Assembly (NCBI GenBank): GCA_024742455.1
Contig: JANSYL010000007.1
Location: forward strand, 1 to 64,000
Reading direction: 5' to 3'
Origin: Paracoccaceae bacterium
GTDB lineage: Bacteria; Pseudomonadota; Alphaproteobacteria; Rhodobacterales; Rhodobacteraceae
DNA: 64,000 bases
Part shown: positions 45,017 to 54,484 of the stretch, piece by piece
How positions within the stretch are numbered: position 1 is the first letter of the stretch
How the letters are laid out: the number at the start of each line of letters is the position of its first letter
The notes under the pieces: generated by a model
What the model saw: the letters and a program-made list of their open reading frames with translations, nothing else
Databases searched by the model: none
What the model was told of the DNA's origin: nothing
Made by a program: the position numbers and the translations under genes

Positions 45017-47713
45017 TCAGGCCGATTTCTTTTTCGCCGATGGCTTTGCCTTGGCCTTGGTCGTCGTGCGCCGTTTGCCCGTGCCCTTGCCGCCCTTGGC
45101 CTGTTTCTCGGCGATCAGGGCGACAGCGGTGTCCATCGTCACGTCCTCGGGCTCGGTGCCCTTGGGCAGGGTGGCGTTGATCTTGTCCCATTTGACATAG
45201 GGCCCGTAGCGCCCCGACATCACGTTGACCGGCCCGCCATGTTCGGGATGTTCGCCCAGTTCCTTGAGCGGGGCAGCCGCCGCGCCGCGCGCGCCCCGAC
45301 CCGCCGCCTTTGCCGCGATCAGTTCGACGGCACGGTTCATGCCGAGGGTGAACACCTCCTCCGGGTCGGGCAGGTTGGCATAGACCTTTTTGCCGTCGGC
45401 GGTCAGGTGCAGGACATAAGGGCCATAGCGGCCGAAATTGGTTTCCACCACGCCGCCATCTTCGGGGTGGTCGCCGACTTTCCGGGGCAATTTCAGAAGC
45501 TTGAGCGCCTGTTCTAATGTCAGATCCTCTGCGCTCCACCCTTTGGGCAGGGATGCGCGGGGGGGCTTGGGCTGGTCCTCGGTGGCATCGCCCAATTGCA
45601 CATAGGGGCCAAAGCGGCCGTCGCGCAATGTCACCCGTTCGGAGGTATCGGGGTCGACGCCCAGCATCTTGCCATCGGGGCTGATTGCCGTGCCTGCCTC
45701 GGCATCGGGGTTAGGCGGACCGAAGGGGCGCGTATAGCGACATTCGGGATAGTTCGAGCAGCCGATAAAGGCCCCGCCCGACCGCGCGGTGCGCATGCTC
45801 AGCCGCCCGGTGCCGCAATTGGGGCAGGCGCGCGGATCGCCGTCGCCCGTGTCGGGGAACAGATGCGGCTCGAGCACCTCGTTGATCTTCTCCAGCACAT
45901 CGGTGATGCGCAATTCCGAGGTCTCGGCGATCGCGGCGGAGAAATCACGCCAGAACGCCTCCAGCACATCCTTGTAGGCGCGGTCCCCGGCGCTGACCTC
46001 ATCCAGCTGGTTTTCCAGATCGGCGGTGAAATCGAAGGCCAGGTATTGCGGGAAGTAGTTGACGAGGAAGGCGGTGACGAGCCGGCCCTTGTCCTCGGGG
46101 ATGAGGCGGTTCTTGTCCTTGCGCACGTAACCGCGCGCCTGGATCGTATCGAGGATCGAGGCATAGGTCGACGGACGTCCGATGCCCAATTCCTCCATTC
46201 GTTTCACCAGCGTCGCCTCGGTGTAGCGCGGCGGCGGCTGGGTGAAATGCTGCTGGCCAAGCACCGCGCCATCGCCCGACAGCAGCGCGGCATCGGCCTC
46301 GCGCAGGCCGCGGGACCCTTCGCCTTCGACCAGCGCGTCGCCGGTCAGTTTTGCGAAATCATCCGTCAGCGCGCCCTTGGCCGGGGTCAGGGTCTCGCCC
46401 TCGCTGACCTGTGGAAGACGGCGGCCATCCTCGTCGTCGCTGTCATCGCGACCTTCTTCATAGACTTTCAAAAATCCATCGAAAAGAATGACTTGCCCAC
46501 TGGCCCTCAACTCGACCTGGGCGTCCGAACTGGCAACCGTAACGGTCGTGCGTTCCAGCCGCGCCGCCTCCATCTGGCTGGCGATGGTGCGTTTCCAGAT
46601 CAGGTCATAAAGCTTGCGCTGATCGTCCTCGGACAGCCGGATATCTTCAGGCGCCTTCGCCATATCCGTCGGGCGAATGCACTCATGTGCCTCCTGCGCG
46701 TTCTTGGCCTTGTTCTTGTACATGCGCGGGCTGGAGGGCACGTAATCGGTGCCGAATTTCGCGCCGATCGTATCGCGTGCGGCATGGACCGCCTCGGGCG
46801 CCATGTCGATCCCGTCGGTTCGCATATAGGTGATATGGCCCGCCTCATACAGCCGCTGTGCCGCGCTCATGGTCTGGCGCGCCCCGAATCCGAATTTCCG
46901 GCTGGCTTCCTGTTGCAGGGTCGAGGTCATAAAGGGCGGTGCGGGGTTTCGGCTGGTCGGTTTGGCCTCGACCGTTGCCACCGACAGCGCGCGGGATGAT
47001 ACCGCCTGCACAGCAAGCCCGGCACTGGCCGCATTATCAAGATCATAGCGGTCGAGCTTCTTGCCGCCCAGGCTGACAAGGCGCGCCTCCAGCGTCTGCC
47101 CGCGCGGCGTTTCCAGCATCGCACGCACCGACCAGTATTCGCGCGGCTTGAATGCCTCGATTTCCATCTCGCGGTCGGTGATGATGCGCAGCGCGACCGA
47201 CTGGACCCGGCCCGCCGATTTCGCCCCCGGCAGCTTGCGCCACAGAACCGGCGACAGGTTGAAACCCACCAGATAATCCAGCGCCCGGCGCGCGAGGTAA
47301 GCCTCGACCAGTTCCATATCGACCTGGCGGGGGTTCTTCATGGCCTCGGTCACAGCCGTCTTGGTGATCGCATTGAACACCACCCGGCTGACCTCGGTGC
47401 CCTTCTTGATCGCCTTGCGCTTTGTCAGCGCCTCCTGCAGGTGCCATGAAATCGCCTCGCCCTCGCGGTCGGGGTCGGTGGCGAGGATCAGGGTGTCGTC
47501 ATTTTTCAGGGCGTCGGCGATCGCCTTGACGTGTTTCTTGCTGTCGGCGCCGACCTCCCACAGCATGGCAAACCCGTCCTCGGGATCGACCGATCCGTCC
47601 TTCGACGGAAGATCACGAACATGGCCAAAGGAGGCGAGCACGGTGTAATCGCTTCCAAGATACTTGTTGATTGTCTTGGCCTTGGCGGGCGACTCGACGA
47701 CGACGACGGGCAT
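45017..47713 (-). CDS. topA: DNA topoisomerase I
   Basis: Relaxes negative supercoils. The 898-residue type IA enzyme has the Toprim domain (VVVESPAKAKTINKYLG; LATDPDREGEAISWHL), the catalytic tyrosine in GHITYMRTDGIDM, one four-cysteine zinc finger (CPNCGTGRLSMRTARSGGAFIGCSNYPEC), then several glycine/lysine repeats of the alphaproteobacterial C-terminal type (GRYGPYVKWDKIN) and a lysine-rich tail. The ATG at 47713 is used. It is divergent from the MFS gene. Confidence 0.97.
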   Translation of the reverse strand: MPVVVVESPAKAKTINKYLGSDYTVLASFGHVRDLPSKDGSVDPEDGFAMLWEVGADSKKHVKAIADALKNDDTLILATDPDREGEAISWHLQEALTKRKAIKKGTEVSRVVFNAITKTAVTEAMKNPRQVDMELVEAYLARRALDYLVGFNLSPVLWRKLPGAKSAGRVQSVALRIITDREMEIEAFKPREYWSVRAMLETPRGQTLEARLVSLGGKKLDRYDLDNAASAGLAVQAVSSRALSVATVEAKPTSRNPAPPFMTSTLQQEASRKFGFGARQTMSAAQRLYEAGHITYMRTDGIDMAPEAVHAARDTIGAKFGTDYVPSSPRMYKNKAKNAQEAHECIRPTDMAKAPEDIRLSEDDQRKLYDLIWKRTIASQMEAARLERTTVTVASSDAQVELRASGQVILFDGFLKVYEEGRDDSDDEDGRRLPQVSEGETLTPAKGALTDDFAKLTGDALVEGEGSRGLREADAALLSGDGAVLGQQHFTQPPPRYTEATLVKRMEELGIGRPSTYASILDTIQARGYVRKDKNRLIPEDKGRLVTAFLVNYFPQYLAFDFTADLENQLDEVSAGDRAYKDVLEAFWRDFSAAIAETSELRITDVLEKINEVLEPHLFPDTGDGDPRACPNCGTGRLSMRTARSGGAFIGCSNYPECRYTRPFGPPNPDAEAGTAISPDGKMLGVDPDTSERVTLRDGRFGPYVQLGDATEDQPKPPRASLPKGWSAEDLTLEQALKLLKLPRKVGDHPEDGGVVETNFGRYGPYVLHLTADGKKVYANLPDPEEVFTLGMNRAVELIAAKAAGRGARGAAAAPLKELGEHPEHGGPVNVMSGRYGPYVKWDKINATLPKGTEPEDVTMDTAVALIAEKQAKGGKGTGKRRTTTKAKAKPSAKKKSA

Positions 47714-47938
47714 TGCTGCTGCTCTTTTCCTTGGGTCTGGAAGGGGGCGGAACGGTCCCGCACCCCGTCGGCGGCGGACCATGTGGGGGCGAATTGCCTG
47801 TTGTCAATGCGTCACCGCCGAGGCGCTTGGCCTGCCCGGCTCGGGCATCTGCGTCGAAAACGACCCGCCGAAAGACGAAAACGGGGATGCGCCTGACGCG
47901 TCCCGCCTCTAGGCCGGAAGGCGAAAGGCCCTGTCGCC

Positions 47939-49153
47939 ATGCGCCTGCTGATTTCCTTCGCGGCCCTGTTCCTGTCGGTCGCGCTGTTGCAACTGTCTTC
48001 GGGCGGCGTGGGGCCGCTCGACGTGCTGTCGGGCACGGCGCTCGGGTTCTCGGCCACCCAGATCGGTCTTTTGGGGTCTGCGCATTTTCTTGGCTTTTTC
48101 ATCGGGTGTTGGTGGGCGCCGCGCCTGATGGGGTCGGTCGGCCATTCCCGCGCTTTCGCGGCCTTCACCGCGATGGGGGCCATCGGGTTGCTGTCCCACA
48201 TGCTGATCGTCGACGCCTACGCCTGGGCGCTGATGCGGGTCGCATCGGGTCTGTGCATCGCGGGCTGTTACACGGTGATCGAGGCATGGCTGCAGGCCAA
48301 GACCGACAATGCCAACCGGGGGCGGACCATGGGCGTCTACCGGATGGTCGACACCGGCGGGTCGCTGGTCGCACAATTGCTGATCGGGGTTCTCGCCCCC
48401 GCCTCCTACGTGTCCTACAACCTTCTGGCGCTTTTTTGTTGTGCGGCGCTGCTGCCGCTGACGCTGACGCGGCTGAAACAGCCCGAGACGCCCTCGGCCC
48501 CCCGTTTGCGCCCCAGCCTCGCCTGGGCCTTGTCACCGCTCGCCGTGGCGGGCGTGGTGGTGGCGGGGGTCTCGGGCGCGTCTTTCCGGATGATCGGTCC
48601 GCTTTACGGCACCGAGGTGGGGCTGAGCCCCGACCAGATCGGGTTCTTCCTTGCGGCTTTCGTTCTGGGCGGCGCGCTGGCGCAATGGCCCGCGGGATGG
48701 GTCGCGGACCGGCATGACCGCCGCCGCGTGCTGATCTGGTTCTCGGTCGCCTCGGTGGCGGCCTGCGGGCTCAGCCTCGGGCTGGCGCAACACGGGATCG
48801 GCGCAATCTTTGTTGCCGCCTTTGTCTTCGGCGGCACGACCTTTCCGATCTATTCCATTTCGGCCGCCCACGCCCATGACTGGGCCGATGACACGATGCG
48901 GGTGGAGCTTTCGGCGGCGCTGATGTTCTTTTACGCGCTGGGGGCCATTGCCGCGCCGCTGGTCAGCTCGGGGCTGATCGCGGCCTTCGGGCCGGGGGCG
49001 ATGTTCGTGTTCATCGCGCTCGCCCATGTCGGACTGGTTGCCTTCAGCCTGGTGCGGATGCGCCGCCGCGCCCCGTCTGGGACACGCAATCCCTATGTCT
49101 GGATCCCGCGCACATCCTTCCTGGTGGGGCGGCTGTTCCGCAGGCCCAAGTGA
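47939..49153 (+). CDS. Major facilitator superfamily transporter
   Basis: A 404-residue inner-membrane carrier with about 12 hydrophobic segments. The cytoplasmic loop motif between segments 8 and 9 is GWVADRHDRRRVLIWFSVAS, and the N-terminal half has VIEAWLQAKTDNANRGRTMGVYRMVDTGG, found in the YcaD-like subgroup. No regulator or pathway gene is adjacent and the substrate is unknown. Confidence 0.9.
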   Translation: MRLLISFAALFLSVALLQLSSGGVGPLDVLSGTALGFSATQIGLLGSAHFLGFFIGCWWAPRLMGSVGHSRAFAAFTAMGAIGLLSHMLIVDAYAWALMRVASGLCIAGCYTVIEAWLQAKTDNANRGRTMGVYRMVDTGGSLVAQLLIGVLAPASYVSYNLLALFCCAALLPLTLTRLKQPETPSAPRLRPSLAWALSPLAVAGVVVAGVSGASFRMIGPLYGTEVGLSPDQIGFFLAAFVLGGALAQWPAGWVADRHDRRRVLIWFSVASVAACGLSLGLAQHGIGAIFVAAFVFGGTTFPIYSISAAHAHDWADDTMRVELSAALMFFYALGAIAAPLVSSGLIAAFGPGAMFVFIALAHVGLVAFSLVRMRRRAPSGTRNPYVWIPRTSFLVGRLFRRPK

Positions 49154-49215
49154 TACTGGCCCCGGCGCGCCGCTTGCGGTAGAGGCTCTACACCACCGCA
49201 GATGACCGGGCAGAC

Positions 49216-50955
49216 ATGGCACGCATCCTGATCACCTCCGCGATCCCTTACATCAATGGGATCAAGCACTTGGGCAATCTTGTGGGCAGCCAGCTGCCCG
49301 CCGATCTCTACGCACGCTACATGCGCGCGCGCGGTCACGAGGTGCTGTTTCTCTGCGCGACCGACGAACATGGCACGCCTGCCGAACTGGCGGCGGCAAA
49401 GGCAGGCAAACCGGTCGCCGACTACTGTGCCGAGATGTGGGCGGTGCAGGACGAACTGGGCAAGGGGTTCCGCCTCAGCTTCGATCATTTCGGCCGCTCC
49501 TCCAGCCCCCGGAACCACCGCCTGACCCAGCATTTCGCGGGGCGGTTAGCCGACGCGAACCTCATCCGCGAAGTCTCTGAAAAACAGGTCTATTCCGTGG
49601 CTGATGGCCGGTTCCTGCCGGACCGCTACATCGAAGGGACCTGCCCCAATTGCGGCTATGACAAGGCCCGGGGCGATCAATGCGAAAACTGCACCAAGCA
49701 GCTCGATCCGACCGACCTAATCGAGCCGCGGTCTGCCATCTCCGGGTCGACCGATCTGGAGGTGCGCGAGACCAAACACCTTTACCTGCGCCAGTCCGAA
49801 ATGCGTGACCAGCTGCGCGACTGGATCGACAGCAAGACCGACTGGCCGGTTCTGACCACCTCGATCGCCAGAAAGTGGCTCGACGACGGGGACGGGTTGC
49901 AGGACCGGGGCATCACCCGCGATCTCGACTGGGGCATTCCGGTCAGGCGCGGAACCGAGGGCTGGCCGGGGATGGAGGGCAAGGTCTTCTACGTCTGGTT
50001 CGACGCCCCGATAGAATACATCGCCTGCGCCGCCGAATGGGTGGATGCGGGCAAGGGACCCGCGCCCGATCCGGGCGCAGACAAAGACAGTGTCTGGGAA
50101 CGATGGTGGCGCACCGACAAGGGTGCGGATGATGTGCGTTACGTTCAGTTCATGGGCAAGGACAACGTGCCGTTTCACACGCTCAGCTTCCCGGCCACGA
50201 TCCTGGGGTCAGGTGAGCCATGGAAACTTGTGGATTACATCAAGTCCTTCAACTACCTCAATTACGATGGCGGCCAGTTCAGCACGTCTCAGGGGCGCGG
50301 CGTCTTCATGGACCAGGCGCTGGACATCCTGCCGTCCGATTACTGGCGCTGGTGGTTGCTCAGCCATGTGCCGGAAACTTCTGACAGCGAGTTTACCTGG
50401 GACGGATTCCAGCAGGATGTGAACAAGGACCTGGCCGATGTGCTGGGCAATTTCGTCAGCCGGATCACGAAATTTTGCCGGTCGAAATTCGGGGAGATTG
50501 TGCCTGAGGGCGGCGCCTACGGGCCAAAGGAAACCGCCCTGATCGCCGATCTGCAAACCCGGCTCGACCGCTACCAGGGTCACATGGACGCGATCGAGAT
50601 CCGCAAGGCCGCGGCCGAGCTGCGCGCGATCTGGGTGGCCGGTAACGAATACCTGCAATCCGCCGCCCCCTGGACCGCGTTCAAGGAAGACCCCGACCGC
50701 GCGGCCGCGATCACCCGTTTCGCGCTGAACCTGATCCCGTTCTATGCCGCACTATCGGAACCCTTCATTCCCGACGCCGCTCAGCAGATGGCCGATGCCA
50801 TGGGAACAGACCTGATCTGGCCCGAAACGGTCGAGCGCGCGCTGAGCCGCCTTGCCCCGGGACATGCCTTCACCGTGCCGGACGTGCTTTTCGCCAAGAT
50901 CGCCGATGAAGACCGCGAAGCCTGGGCCGCGCGCTTTGCCGGAACCCGCGGCTAA
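49216..50955 (+). CDS. metG: Methionyl-tRNA synthetase
   Basis: Charges initiator and elongator tRNA-Met. The 579-residue class I enzyme has the first signature as [15 protein letters not shown], the ATP-pocket [14 protein letters not shown], a zinc knuckle [17 protein letters not shown] and the domain [16 protein letters not shown]. The KMSKS position reads QFSTSQGRG, lacking the first and last residues of the consensus. No C-terminal EMAP-like tRNA-binding domain is present. It ends before two intergenic repeats. Confidence 0.96.
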   Translation: MARILITSAIPYINGIKHLGNLVGSQLPADLYARYMRARGHEVLFLCATDEHGTPAELAAAKAGKPVADYCAEMWAVQDELGKGFRLSFDHFGRSSSPRNHRLTQHFAGRLADANLIREVSEKQVYSVADGRFLPDRYIEGTCPNCGYDKARGDQCENCTKQLDPTDLIEPRSAISGSTDLEVRETKHLYLRQSEMRDQLRDWIDSKTDWPVLTTSIARKWLDDGDGLQDRGITRDLDWGIPVRRGTEGWPGMEGKVFYVWFDAPIEYIACAAEWVDAGKGPAPDPGADKDSVWERWWRTDKGADDVRYVQFMGKDNVPFHTLSFPATILGSGEPWKLVDYIKSFNYLNYDGGQFSTSQGRGVFMDQALDILPSDYWRWWLLSHVPETSDSEFTWDGFQQDVNKDLADVLGNFVSRITKFCRSKFGEIVPEGGAYGPKETALIADLQTRLDRYQGHMDAIEIRKAAAELRAIWVAGNEYLQSAAPWTAFKEDPDRAAAITRFALNLIPFYAALSEPFIPDAAQQMADAMGTDLIWPETVERALSRLAPGHAFTVPDVLFAKIADEDREAWAARFAGTRG

Positions 50956-50974
50956 GAGGGCGCTGCCCCCGGCC

Positions 50975-51016
50975 GTCGCCATCGGGGCTTGAACCGGTGG
51001 CGCCCCAGATGGCGAC
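50975..51016. repeat. Stem-loop, copy 2 of the repeat seen at 12961
   Basis: GTCGCCAT (50975-50982) pairs with ATGGCGAC (51009-51016), and GGGGC (50984-50988) with GCCCC (51002-51006). The loop CTTGAACCGGTGGCGCC differs by one base from the copy near 13000. It follows the metG stop by 20 bases. Confidence 0.75.
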
Positions 51017-51024
51017 CCTCCCCC

Positions 51025-51099
51025 GAGGGTATTTGGAAAGCAAAGAGGGGCAAGGCGCATCCCTGCCATCTTTGCTTTGCAAATACCTCCGCCGGAGGC
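51025..51099. repeat. Full palindromic copy of the AAATACCTCCGCCGGAGG repeat
   Basis: An arm GAGGGTATTTGGAAAGCAAA (51025-51044) is mirrored by TTTGCTTTGCAAATACCTCC (51071-51090), with GCCGGAGGC beyond it and a loop of about 25 bases. It lies between the convergent metG and GlcD-like genes, directly after another hairpin. Related copies are at 39419 and 63544. Confidence 0.8.
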
Positions 51100-51212
51100 A
51101 TCCGCCCTCGCCATTTGCCAAAACCCTCGATCTGCGCCGGATCCCCGGATTTCGGGGATCCAGCGGGTGGCTGAGCGGCTCCGCAAGGGGCCCGAAGACG
51201 CCCGCCGCCCGT

Positions 51213-52613
51213 TCAGCGGGCGCGCAGCACCGCGCCGGGGTTCATGATTCCCTTGGGGTCCAGCGCGGCCTTGATCGCCCGCATCGCGGCAAGTTTCGCC
51301 GGATCGCCATAGCGTTCCAGGTCATCGACCTTCAGCCGCCCGATCCCGTGTTCGGCCGAGACCGACCCGCCCAGTTCCACGGTCAGGTCATGCACCGCCC
51401 GTTTGATCGCACTGCGCTGGTGGTCATGGTCTGAACGGCTCCGCCCGGGCATGGGAAAGACATTGTAGTGCAGGTTGCCGTCGCCCAGATGGCCGAAGCA
51501 GTTGAGGCGGAAACTGTCGATTGCGCCGATGCGTTCCGGTGCCCTGGCGATGAACTCGGGAATTCGCGCGACCGGCACCGATGTGTCATGGGACGAGACC
51601 GCGCCGATCCGGCGATTGGCGGCGGGGATGTTTTCGCGCAGCGCCCAGAATTCCGCGCGCTGCCCCTCGGACTGCGCGATCACACCGTCGGTCACCAGCC
51701 CGTCCTCCGCTGCTTCCTCGAACAGCGTCATTAGGGCGGTTTCCGGGTCGCCCTCCGCGCCCATGCCAAGATCGATCAGGCACATCCATTCGGGCCGCTC
51801 TGCAAAGGGTTGCCGCGTCTCGGGTCCGACCTCATCGAGGAACAAAAGTCCTTGTTTGCCAATGAGTTCAAAGGCGGAGATCGCATCTCCGATCCGGCGC
51901 TGCGCCAGCCTGAGCAGCGCCAGCGCCGCCTCGGGTGACGCCACCACCATCAGCGCCGCGCCGGTCTTGGCCGGTTTCGGGTGCAGGCGCAGCGCCGCGG
52001 CAGTGATCACGCCCAGCGTGCCCTCGGCCCCGATCAGCAGATGCCGCAGGTCATAGCCCATGTTGTTCTTTCTGAGCGGCGTCGCGGTCTGCATCACCGA
52101 CCCGTCAGGCAACACCGCCTCGATCCCCAGCGTCAGGTCGCGGGCATTGCCGTAGCGGATCACGTTGACCCCCCCGGCATTCGTCGCCAGTAGCCCGCCG
52201 ATGCGGGCCGACCCCTGGCTGGCCAGTGTCAGGGGGAACATCCAGCCCTGTGCTTCCGCGGCCGTGTGGATATCGGCCAGGATCGCGCCCGCCTCCACCA
52301 CCATCGTTCCGGCCTCGGCGTCGAAACTGCGGATGGCACGCATGCGTTCCAGCGACAGGATCAGCGGCGCGGGTCCGTCTTCTGTCAATTGTCCGCCGAC
52401 CAGGCCGGTGCCGCCGCCATAGGGAATGACCGGGGTGCCGGTGTCGTTGCACAGGCGCAGGATCGCCGCCACTTCCTCGGCCGATCCGGGGGCAACGACG
52501 CCTGCGGCCCGGCCCTGCCAGCGTCCGCGCGGCTCCTCCAGATAAGAGGCATCGGCGGCGCGCAGGGCCGTGGCGGGCAAAAGCTCGGAAAGGCGACGGT
52601 CGAGATCGGTCAT
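51213..52613 (-). CDS. FAD-binding oxidase/dehydrogenase, GlcD type
   Basis: A 466-residue flavoprotein of the PCMH/GlcD family, oxidising 2-hydroxy acids such as D-lactate or glycolate. The FAD-binding segments are TPVIPYGGGTGLVGGQ, GSARIGGLLATNAGGVNVIRYGNARD and GAEGTLGVITAAALRL; the C-terminal domain ends HGIGRLKVDDLERYGDPAKLA and LDPKGIMNPGAVL. No iron-sulfur partner (GlcF) is adjacent. It is the last gene of a leftward run headed by the cytochrome oxidase genes. Confidence 0.92.
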   Translation of the reverse strand: MTDLDRRLSELLPATALRAADASYLEEPRGRWQGRAAGVVAPGSAEEVAAILRLCNDTGTPVIPYGGGTGLVGGQLTEDGPAPLILSLERMRAIRSFDAEAGTMVVEAGAILADIHTAAEAQGWMFPLTLASQGSARIGGLLATNAGGVNVIRYGNARDLTLGIEAVLPDGSVMQTATPLRKNNMGYDLRHLLIGAEGTLGVITAAALRLHPKPAKTGAALMVVASPEAALALLRLAQRRIGDAISAFELIGKQGLLFLDEVGPETRQPFAERPEWMCLIDLGMGAEGDPETALMTLFEEAAEDGLVTDGVIAQSEGQRAEFWALRENIPAANRRIGAVSSHDTSVPVARIPEFIARAPERIGAIDSFRLNCFGHLGDGNLHYNVFPMPGRSRSDHDHQRSAIKRAVHDLTVELGGSVSAEHGIGRLKVDDLERYGDPAKLAAMRAIKAALDPKGIMNPGAVLRAR

Positions 52614-52637
52614 GTCGGTCCAGTTAGCGCGCGTGGG

Positions 52638-53222
52638 TCATCCGGCATCGGTGCGGCCGCGCCGGTCGTGACGCAGATTGGCGTAGAGCACGTGATTGCG
52701 CCAGCGCCCGTTGATCTGGAGATAGCTTTGCGCCACCCCTTCATATTTGAAGCCGCAGGCCTCCAGCACTCCGCGCGAGGCGGCATTCTCGGGCAGGCAT
52801 GCGGCCTCGAGCCGACTGAGTTCAAGCGTCTTGAAGCTATAGTAAACAACCGCTTGCAGGGCTTCTTTCATGTAACCTTGCCGGGCGTGGGCCGCCCCCA
52901 CCCAATAGCCGAGGGTCGCCGCCTGGGCCGGACCCCGGCGGATATTGTCCAGCGTGATCGCCCCCAGAAGGGTGTCATCGTCGCGGCGCAGGATGAACAG
53001 GGGCACCGCGGTGCCCTGCGCCAGCGCCCGTTGCGCCCAGTAGACGCGCCCGGTGAAGCTTTTGCGGGTCAGGTGATCGGGGGCCCAGCTCGGCTCCCAG
53101 GGTTGGAGGAACCCGGCCGATCCCGACCGCAGGGCAGCCCATGGCCTGAAATCGGCATGGCGCGGCAGGCGCAGCACGAGGCGCTGGGTGTCGATGCGAA
53201 CGTGCCGTCTGCGGCTCAGCAT
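52638..53222 (-). CDS. GNAT family acetyltransferase (RimJ type)
   Basis: A 194-residue RimJ-like N-acetyltransferase: DTQRLVLRLPRHADFRPWAALR at the start, the cofactor strand and loop in ATLGYWVGAAHARQGYMKEALQAVVYYSF, and ENAASRGVLEACGFKYEGVAQSYLQINGRWRNHVLYANL at the end. The substrate may be a protein N-terminus but is not shown. Its start overlaps the M16 peptidase stop by one base (TGATG), so translation is coupled. Confidence 0.9.
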   Translation of the reverse strand: MLSRRRHVRIDTQRLVLRLPRHADFRPWAALRSGSAGFLQPWEPSWAPDHLTRKSFTGRVYWAQRALAQGTAVPLFILRRDDDTLLGAITLDNIRRGPAQAATLGYWVGAAHARQGYMKEALQAVVYYSFKTLELSRLEAACLPENAASRGVLEACGFKYEGVAQSYLQINGRWRNHVLYANLRHDRRGRTDAG

Positions 53223-54484
53223 CAGGCAGCCAGACGCCCCGTCACATCGGCCAGATCGGGCGCATCGGCAACGGGGCCATACAGCGCCATTGCCGCGCGC
53301 CCGGCCCGCGCCACGGCGGCGGCATGGTCGCGCAGCCCGTCCAGCGTCACCGCGTCGATGCGGGCGATGGTTTCCTCGAGCGCGGGCACCCGGTTCCAGA
53401 TCGACACCAGCCGGGCCAGGCGTTCGGCCCGTGACGACGGGCTTTCCAGCCCCATGAGCAGCCCCGCCTTCATCTGCGCGCGCGCCCGGTCCAGTTCGGC
53501 GGCGCTCATGTCGCTTGCGGCGCGGCGCAACTCATCCACCGTCAGCCCGATCAGGTCGGGCAGGTCCTCGGCCCCGGTGCCTGCATAGATCGTCAGCAGG
53601 CCGGTGTCGTCATAGCTGCCGACCTGCGCGAAGATCGTATAGCAAAGCCCTCGTTTTTCACGGATTTCCTGGAAAAGGCGTGAAGACATCCCGCCGCCCA
53701 TCGCGGTGGCGTAGATTTGTGCCGTATAGACATCGTCGGACCGGTACCCCGGGGCCTCGAGGGCCAGGGTGAAATGGGCCTGTTCAAGCGATTTGACTTC
53801 GCGCCGCTCGCCGCCGCCGAAGGCACCGGGTTCGGGGCGTTCGATCGGGCAGGGCGGCAGGTGACCGAAGGCCGTTTCGGCAAGTCGCACGATGCTGTCG
53901 TGATCGACGCCCCCCGCTGCCGACAGGATCAGCTGCCCCGGCCCGTAATGCTGCGCCACGAAGCGGTCGAAATCGGCGCGGGTGAAGGACCGGACCCGTT
54001 CCGCCGGCCCGAGGATCGTGCGGCCCAGGGGCTGTTCGGGATAGGCCGCTTCCTGCAGCCAGTCGAAAATGATGTCGTCGGGCGTGTCGGCGGCCTGTCC
54101 GATTTCCTGAAGAATGACGCCACGCTCGACCTCGATTTCCGCGGGGTCGAAGGCGGGGTTCAGCACGATGTCGGAAATGAGGTCGATGGCCAGCGGCACG
54201 TCTTTCTTCAGCACCCGCGCATAATAGGCCGTGACCTCGCGGCTGGTATAGGCGTTGATGAAGCCGCCCACATCCTCGATCTCTTCGGCGATCTGCAAGG
54301 CGCTGCGCCGCGCCGTTCCCTTGAAGGCCATGTGTTCGAGGAAATGCGCGATGCCGTTCTGGTCGGCCCGTTCATGCCGCCCGCCCGCATTCACCCACAG
54401 GCCGACGGCCGCAGATTCGAGGCCCGGCATATGTTCGGTGACGATGCGCAACCCGTTGGGCAGGGTATGAAGCCGCACCGTCAT
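53222..54484 (-). CDS. M16 family zinc metallopeptidase
   Basis: A 420-residue processing-peptidase-like protein. The inverted zinc motif is HFLEH in NGIAHFLEHMAFKGTARR with the downstream glutamate in VERGVILQEIGQ, so this copy appears catalytically active, unlike inactive partner subunits. The C-terminal half has GGGMSSRLFQEIREKRGLCY. It overlaps the thrC stop by 4 bases (ATGA), a conserved arrangement in alphaproteobacteria. The substrate is unknown. Confidence 0.94.
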   Translation of the reverse strand: MTVRLHTLPNGLRIVTEHMPGLESAAVGLWVNAGGRHERADQNGIAHFLEHMAFKGTARRSALQIAEEIEDVGGFINAYTSREVTAYYARVLKKDVPLAIDLISDIVLNPAFDPAEIEVERGVILQEIGQAADTPDDIIFDWLQEAAYPEQPLGRTILGPAERVRSFTRADFDRFVAQHYGPGQLILSAAGGVDHDSIVRLAETAFGHLPPCPIERPEPGAFGGGERREVKSLEQAHFTLALEAPGYRSDDVYTAQIYATAMGGGMSSRLFQEIREKRGLCYTIFAQVGSYDDTGLLTIYAGTGAEDLPDLIGLTVDELRRAASDMSAAELDRARAQMKAGLLMGLESPSSRAERLARLVSIWNRVPALEETIARIDAVTLDGLRDHAAAVARAGRAAMALYGPVADAPDLADVTGRLAA

